Positions 59,678 to 64,000 of a stretch of DNA of 64,000 nt are shown piece by piece (the first letter of the stretch is position 1; each line of letters starts with the position of its first letter). A program made the position numbers and the translations under genes. The stretch is from assembly GCF_051020955.1 (NCBI RefSeq), contig NW_027476186.1, forward strand, positions 124,001-188,000. The letters run 5' to 3'. A model generated the notes under the pieces. The model did not search any database and was not told the DNA's origin. It saw nothing but the letters and a program-made list of their open reading frames with translations. This stretch comes from Megalopta genalis (lineage: Eukaryota > Arthropoda > Insecta > Hymenoptera > Halictidae).

Positions 59678-61956
59678 CATGATCGTATGCAGAAAGTTCC
59701 TTCATTTAAACGCGGCGTTGAAAAGATTAGCAGAGTGATTATATGAATAGAAATAGAAACGTGATAGACAGAAATAAAGTAGAAATAAAGTAGAAATAAA
59801 ATGAGAAAATGCTATTGTAACTAAGACAATTTACAGGTTCCCTCGCGTTTGAAAAGTGTGCGCATGCCATAAAGGCATAAAGATCCGCGGTCCAGTTGTA
59901 AGATGAAATATGAGCTCGTTTATATTGGCTCCGATTACGGTTTCTGTAGATGCCAATTATTACATCGGGACTCTATATCGATTCCATATCGGATTAAACA
60001 TTCTATCTTCCAGTTCGGTTCTTTCCGCGTGAAACGAACTATAACGAAGGAAATTAGCTTTCGCGTGCTAGTTTCATTTAACGCATTAATTTATAAACAG
60101 AAGGGGGAGCGCAGCTTAAAATTATTGAGTCGGAGCAATTTCGATTCGAAAGAGAATTATAATCCACAAAGGTGGGAACGGTTATTTTCTGGATTCCGGT
60201 TCATTTTGTTCCCGCATCGTTCAGAACGGAATTCAAACGTGATTGGCAATACAGTAATTACTCATTGGAGTTACAATAAAATTACAAGAGACGATAAGCG
60301 ATGATAATTAACAAAGTTAATCGTTGAACAGAACCGGCGACGCATTATCGCTGCGACGAACAAAAATATTCTACGGTCGACCGCCAGAACCGTTGCAAAA
60401 TTGATAAATATAATGTTGCATTTACATCAAAATGTAAATGGAGAGACAGGTCAAAATATTTTGCACGCGTCGTCGTAAACATGTCACCGGGGTTCTTTCT
60501 ATCTTTCACGTCGAATCGAAAATAGCAATGATTTTTGCAAAATGCGTAAAGAGCGAAAAAATATATTAAGAGCATATACCGTAAATGAGCATATAACGTA
60601 ATGTTGTTGTACTTGTTGCAACGTATTTATAATGACGAAACAATTTCGTGGTTAAACATTTGTATATTTTATTAAATTGAATCAAAAATATTATAAAATA
60701 TTAAATTCAGTTCTATGGAAAAGTGCAGCTACTTATTTCTTGAAAGCGATATTATTCTTTAATTTTCATTTGATTCCAGCGATCGTCGTTATTCGATCAT
60801 TTCGCGACAATTAAATATTCGCGCGAGTCGAATTATTTTCCCATTAACGTTCCCGAAGCAAGTATGTCATTCCCGTATACACCGTGCCTCGGGAAGCCCG
60901 GATTGCTTTAACGTGCCATTTCTTTACGTGAAGTTATTACGAAAAAACTGAATGTGCCTTTTTGAAGCACTATAAATCTCTGTCCGTGTGAGCAGAACAG
61001 TAAAACGGCCCTCTATCAACGATTAATTGCAATAATGGCGTGTCGAGTGTAAGAGATTTTGCCGGAATCTGTGCTGTACCTGCGAGAAGATTAAATGACA
61101 ATCCCCGGTTGATTAGGTCCAAAATATTGCAACGAAGTTTACATTTTGTCACAATTATGCCTTATCAATGAACAGTCGATCCGACTCTCATCGCTTCTCC
61201 GAGAAGAAATATTTCCAGTATTCCGATAAATCCTGGCCCGCGAAGGTTTACCAACCATTAATAACGGTACTAATCACTGCTCCCGCAGACTCTATCGCGT
61301 TGCCGAAAAGTGAAGGATGGTGAAGCCCCTGTAAGCTCGGCAAATGGAGGCACGTAATACACAATCGTGTTTACTATCTAGGTTGGATCACGGTTTCGCG
61401 CATGAATCGCAGCATCTGGCGCATTTTAAATGCGGATCACTAATCTAGCTGGGCATGCGAATTCATGGTAATTAATTTTCGATTATACAAACATAGCCGG
61501 CATACGGGCCGGCGCAATGGCAGGCTTACATCCCGCGCGAGTCTCTGCCCTCGGAGGAATCATCGGACCGCGCATATTTATGAATATTCAGTCGGCGCGA
61601 TGCGCGCGGTCAATCGATAGTAGGAAACAGGCACGAGAACGGCTTTCCGTGTGGATATCAATCCGTCGCGGCCACGCAAATATTTATCAGAATTGCCTAG
61701 TAAAATAAATTCCGGCGCCGGACCGTGCACACATGCGTCACCGACTACCGAGCCGCCATAAATCCATAGCTCTCGTCGTCCAAGTATCAACCATTCACGG
61801 TGTTCGGGTTAACGACACGGCGCAAGAATCGTTCGGACGGCAAACCGTCGGCTAAAATATTCTATGGATCGTGCCGTGTACGCTCGTTTTTATAATCGGC
61901 TTCGAATACTCGATGTAGCGTCTTCGTTTGCAGTAGCAACGGACCACGTTTCTTTT
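59678..61956. other. Intergenic, no gene recognised
   Basis: AT-rich with moderate CpG patches at 60,780-60,930 and 61,200-61,880. A plus-strand 133-codon frame (59,903-60,304) starts with ATG but matches nothing I know. No exon or RNA gene is supported. Confidence 0.45.
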
Positions 61957-61958
61957 TA

Positions 61959-62459
61959 TTGGGTCTTCCGGAAAGTTCTGTCCGATAGTGTCACTTCAAG
62001 TTTCAATCCATATGCACATGTTGATTTGAGACATATATGACTATCTCTCATTATCATTGCATTTACACACATGTACTCTCCTAAATAAATTGAAACAAAG
62101 ATGTCTCATGTCATTATTAAGCGAGACGCGATCGTGAAAACATGGCTACCGATGATAATGCCAGACCACATGCTGCTTTGGCGACTCGTTAGAAAATCGC
62201 AGAGCTAGGCAAATTCTGTCACATCTACCATACTCCCCAGACCTAGCACCCTCTGATTGTCACTTGTTTCTCTCTTTGCAAAACTTTTTACAGGAAAAAA
62301 ATTCACAAATGAAGCTGATGTCAACCAAGCACTAGTTGAGTTCTTCGCCTCTAAAAATAAATCATTTTTCAAAACTGGCATTTACAAGTTGCCATCGCGC
62401 TGGCAAGAAGTCATAAGTAACGATGGAAAGTATATTCTACAACTTTCCGGTAGACCTAA
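61959..62459 (+). mobile_element. Internally deleted mariner element
   Basis: 501 bp flanked by TA on both sides (61,957-61,958 and 62,460-62,461). The left end reads TTGGGTCTTCCGGAAAGTTC and the right end, on the minus strand, TTAGGTCTACCGGAAAGTTG, so the terminal inverted repeats match at most positions. About 150 bp of left untranslated sequence is followed directly by the second half of a mariner transposase. TA duplication, short terminal repeats and the transposase signature identify the family. The copy cannot code for a working enzyme. Confidence 0.92.
62140..62455 (+). pseudogene. Mariner transposase, C-terminal remnant
   Basis: Starts at the DNARPH block (62,155 onwards), which carries the second catalytic aspartate, and reaches the APSD block (about 62,245-62,256) with the third one, the DD34D pattern of mariner. 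The remnant then continues through NFLQ, a one-base shift, and a region ending in GKYI. There are stop codons and frameshifts between these blocks, and the whole N-terminal DNA-binding half is gone. It would have been the enzyme that cuts and pastes the element at TA sites. Confidence 0.88.
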
Positions 62460-62461
62460 TA

Positions 62462-63584
62462 ATCATTTCGCGCGAACTTGTTAGACGTTTGACGACCGTT
62501 TCGAATTCAGATCGATAGTTTCACGATATTTTTGTGACTGAGAACGATAATAGGATAGTTTAAAAAGATTCGCGCGTTATTTGTAACTAACTAAAGTTAT
62601 CGACGAAGATACTTTGTTGTAAGACGTGTTTTCTGAGAGATATTTATTTCGCATAAAAGTCTGCAAACATTGTATGCGTGCGAGAAGCGTTCTCCTACAT
62701 TTTTTTTCTCCTGAGACACATCTAAATCGTACATCATGTATAAACACATTGTGTAACGCGAAACACAGCGTAAATCGCCTGTCCGCCGGAATGCATGCCG
62801 GTTACACGTCCCCGTAAAAATACGAGATATACGGAAAGATACAAATTGCGCTGCCTTGTTTCTCGGTGGATTAATCGCAAAGAGTCGGCGTAACGCGCGG
62901 ATATGACTCGTGTAGCCGTTACAGCTGCACGGCACGTAGTTTCCGAGTAAATCGAGTTTGAATGTTCGAACATGAGCTTTTTTATTTTTTCTTTTGTCAT
63001 TCCAAGCAATAGCAAAATCATTTAAATAAAATTCGAGTCGATTGGTCCAGTTCTAAAAAAGTTATTGTGTTTTAAAAGTTGTACGAACGTTAATGGCGAT
63101 ACAGTGACTGCCGTTAATGTTTGAAGAACTCTTCCGAAAGTTCTGATTGTTCTGATTGTCGCGAATGTTCTACACCAGACGTCTTTAAGACGTCTTAAAG
63201 ACGTCTCTGTGCTTTTCTGGGCTGGAGTCCACTTGTACACCATTTTTCATGGACACTCTGTGTGTACGTATGAAATGCGCATAAGTGAACTTTCATTTTG
63301 TCGGTGTAGAGATCTGCTATAGTTGTTCTTTACTCGCATTGGCTGCAGAGATCGTCAAATATGATGTCAAGTTATTCTTAGTTACGTCATATTAGAACTA
63401 ATTAGAAAAAAAAATTGTTACTATAGAAGCAGCTGGTCAAAATACAACTATACAAGATACAATTTATTATTAATAGTCCTATGATAAACCTAAAAAAATA
63501 TTGCTACTATTAAAGAAACTGGTCAAGATACATCAAAAAATTAAAAGTTATATACACTTACTTAACTAAATAATAATAATAATA
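62462..63584. other. Intergenic, downstream of the F-box gene
   Basis: Mixed sequence with no supported exon. The part at 63,022-63,240 reads like an old dispersed repeat, but I cannot assign it. The last 250 bp before the F-box gene are strongly AT-rich, including (AATA)n near 63,571-63,590. Confidence 0.45.
63177..63206. repeat. Perfect 30-bp palindrome with three GACGTC sites
   Basis: Thirty bases that equal their own reverse complement, beginning AGACGTCTTTAAGAC. GACGTC occurs three times at 11-base spacing. Confidence 0.95.
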
Positions 63585-63590
63585 TTTATT
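63585..63590 (-). terminator. Polyadenylation signal AATAAA for the F-box gene
   Basis: TTTATT on the plus strand gives AATAAA on the minus strand, about 50 bases beyond the stop codon of the F-box frame. Position and sequence are typical of an animal 3' end; other AATAAA words occur nearby in the AT-rich DNA, so the exact site used is uncertain. Confidence 0.5.
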
Positions 63591-63640
63591 TGCTGAAAGG
63601 AGCAAATGTCAGGTTAAACAATTTATTAATACAAAAAACA

Positions 63641-64000
63641 CTACAATCTAATAGACCTGCCACGCATTCGAGCCCACGTCGAATTTGTCAAAGCTGGCCG
63701 AGCTTGTACATGAGGTGCGGCCATTCTCACCTGAGTAGGAAATGGAACTACTCTATGTACCGTCGCCCTCGGTTCTTTAACAGCAGCCGCAGCAAAACGT
63801 TCTCTCTTTCTCTGCACTATGCGCTGCTTGTAGTGTCTCGCGGTTCGTCTGAGTATAGGATCATTCTTACAGACATTCAACCACTTACCTGACACTCGAG
63901 CAGCGCAAAGCAGAGATCGAGGATCCAACGTGCGTAGGATCAACTGCGACACCTCCGGCGGAAGTTCGGAAATAAAATCCACCTTGGTAGGGTCGAGCCA
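63641..64000 (-). CDS. F-box protein, C-terminal part (cut by window edge)
   Basis: An open minus-strand frame from the window edge to a TAG at 63,643-63,641, about 119 codons. It starts with an F-box: DFISELPPEVSQLIL, then LDPRSLLCAARVSGKWLNVC and NDPILRR, with the conserved LP, the leucine pattern, VS and W. F-boxes bind Skp1 and bring targets to SCF ubiquitin ligases. A basic stretch follows (QRIVQRKRERF), then a low-complexity tail ending RGRSIRL. There are no WD40 or leucine-rich repeats after the F-box, so recruitment of targets must lie upstream or use the tail. Beyond the edge the frame stays open. A possible splice acceptor (CCCTACCAAG) lies just before GTGGAT at 63,982, so this may be the last exon. 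The subfamily is not certain; a short tail ending in Arg-Leu is also known from Emi1/Rca1-type inhibitors, but their zinc-binding region is not seen. Confidence 0.72.
   Translation of the reverse strand, partial: WLDPTKVDFISELPPEVSQLILRTLDPRSLLCAARVSGKWLNVCKNDPILRRTARHYKQRIVQRKRERFAAAAVKEPRATVHRVVPFPTQVRMAAPHVQARPALTNSTWARMRGRSIRL

Overview
The window looks like a eukaryotic, insect-type chromosome segment. The mobile elements (a Ty3/gypsy LTR element, an R1-type non-LTR element, a mariner derivative and foldback MITEs), a partial F-box gene with a minus-strand AATAAA signal, and long AT-rich DNA broken by CpG-rich patches all fit an insect. CpG abundance makes a hymenopteran (ant, bee or wasp) my best guess, but nothing here proves it. 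There are no bacterial operons, and I recognise no rRNA or tRNA gene.

Region 1 (1 to about 20,280) is almost pure tandem repeat. A 30-bp satellite runs from the window edge to about 18,300. It is organised in 150-bp five-monomer units, changes to 90-bp three-monomer units at its right edge, and carries duplicated blocks offset by about 5.3-5.65, 1.77 and 2.61 kb. It then abuts a 10-bp repeat (18,303-18,566) and a 6-bp GAGGTA repeat (18,567-20,279) that contains its own 524-bp duplication. Because 30 and 6 are multiples of three, open frames appear on both strands. I treat them as by-products of the repeat, not genes.

Region 2 (20,280-40,749) is a gene desert with no recognisable coding sequence. 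It holds microsatellites, a 149-bp and a 62-bp tandem repeat, a (CTCTAT)n tract, and CpG-rich patches that could be regulatory.

Region 3 (40,750-44,909) is one complete LTR-retrotransposon insertion. It has 396-bp LTRs, a TTTC target duplication, a gag with an N-terminal SAP motif and a zinc knuckle, and a pol with protease, reverse transcriptase and RNase H. It is dead: gag and pol carry stops and frameshifts, and the integrase catalytic core is deleted.

Region 4 (44,910-55,909) is again non-coding, with a foldback element, a 34-bp inverted repeat, a (GA)n tract and a 144-bp tandem duplication.

Region 5 (55,912-59,675) is a nest. A palindromic MITE of about 350 bp with a TA target duplication is interrupted near its left end by two GC-rich insertions in a row. 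Both are bounded by the same 14-bp sequence, CTGTCTCAAAATTA. The first carries an intact 522-codon R1/jockey-type ORF1 with three zinc knuckles but no reverse transcriptase. The second is a short non-coding segment.

Region 6 (59,678-64,000) holds a 501-bp internally deleted mariner, a perfect 30-bp palindrome and, at the right edge on the minus strand, the 3' end of an F-box gene. That is the only likely host gene seen.
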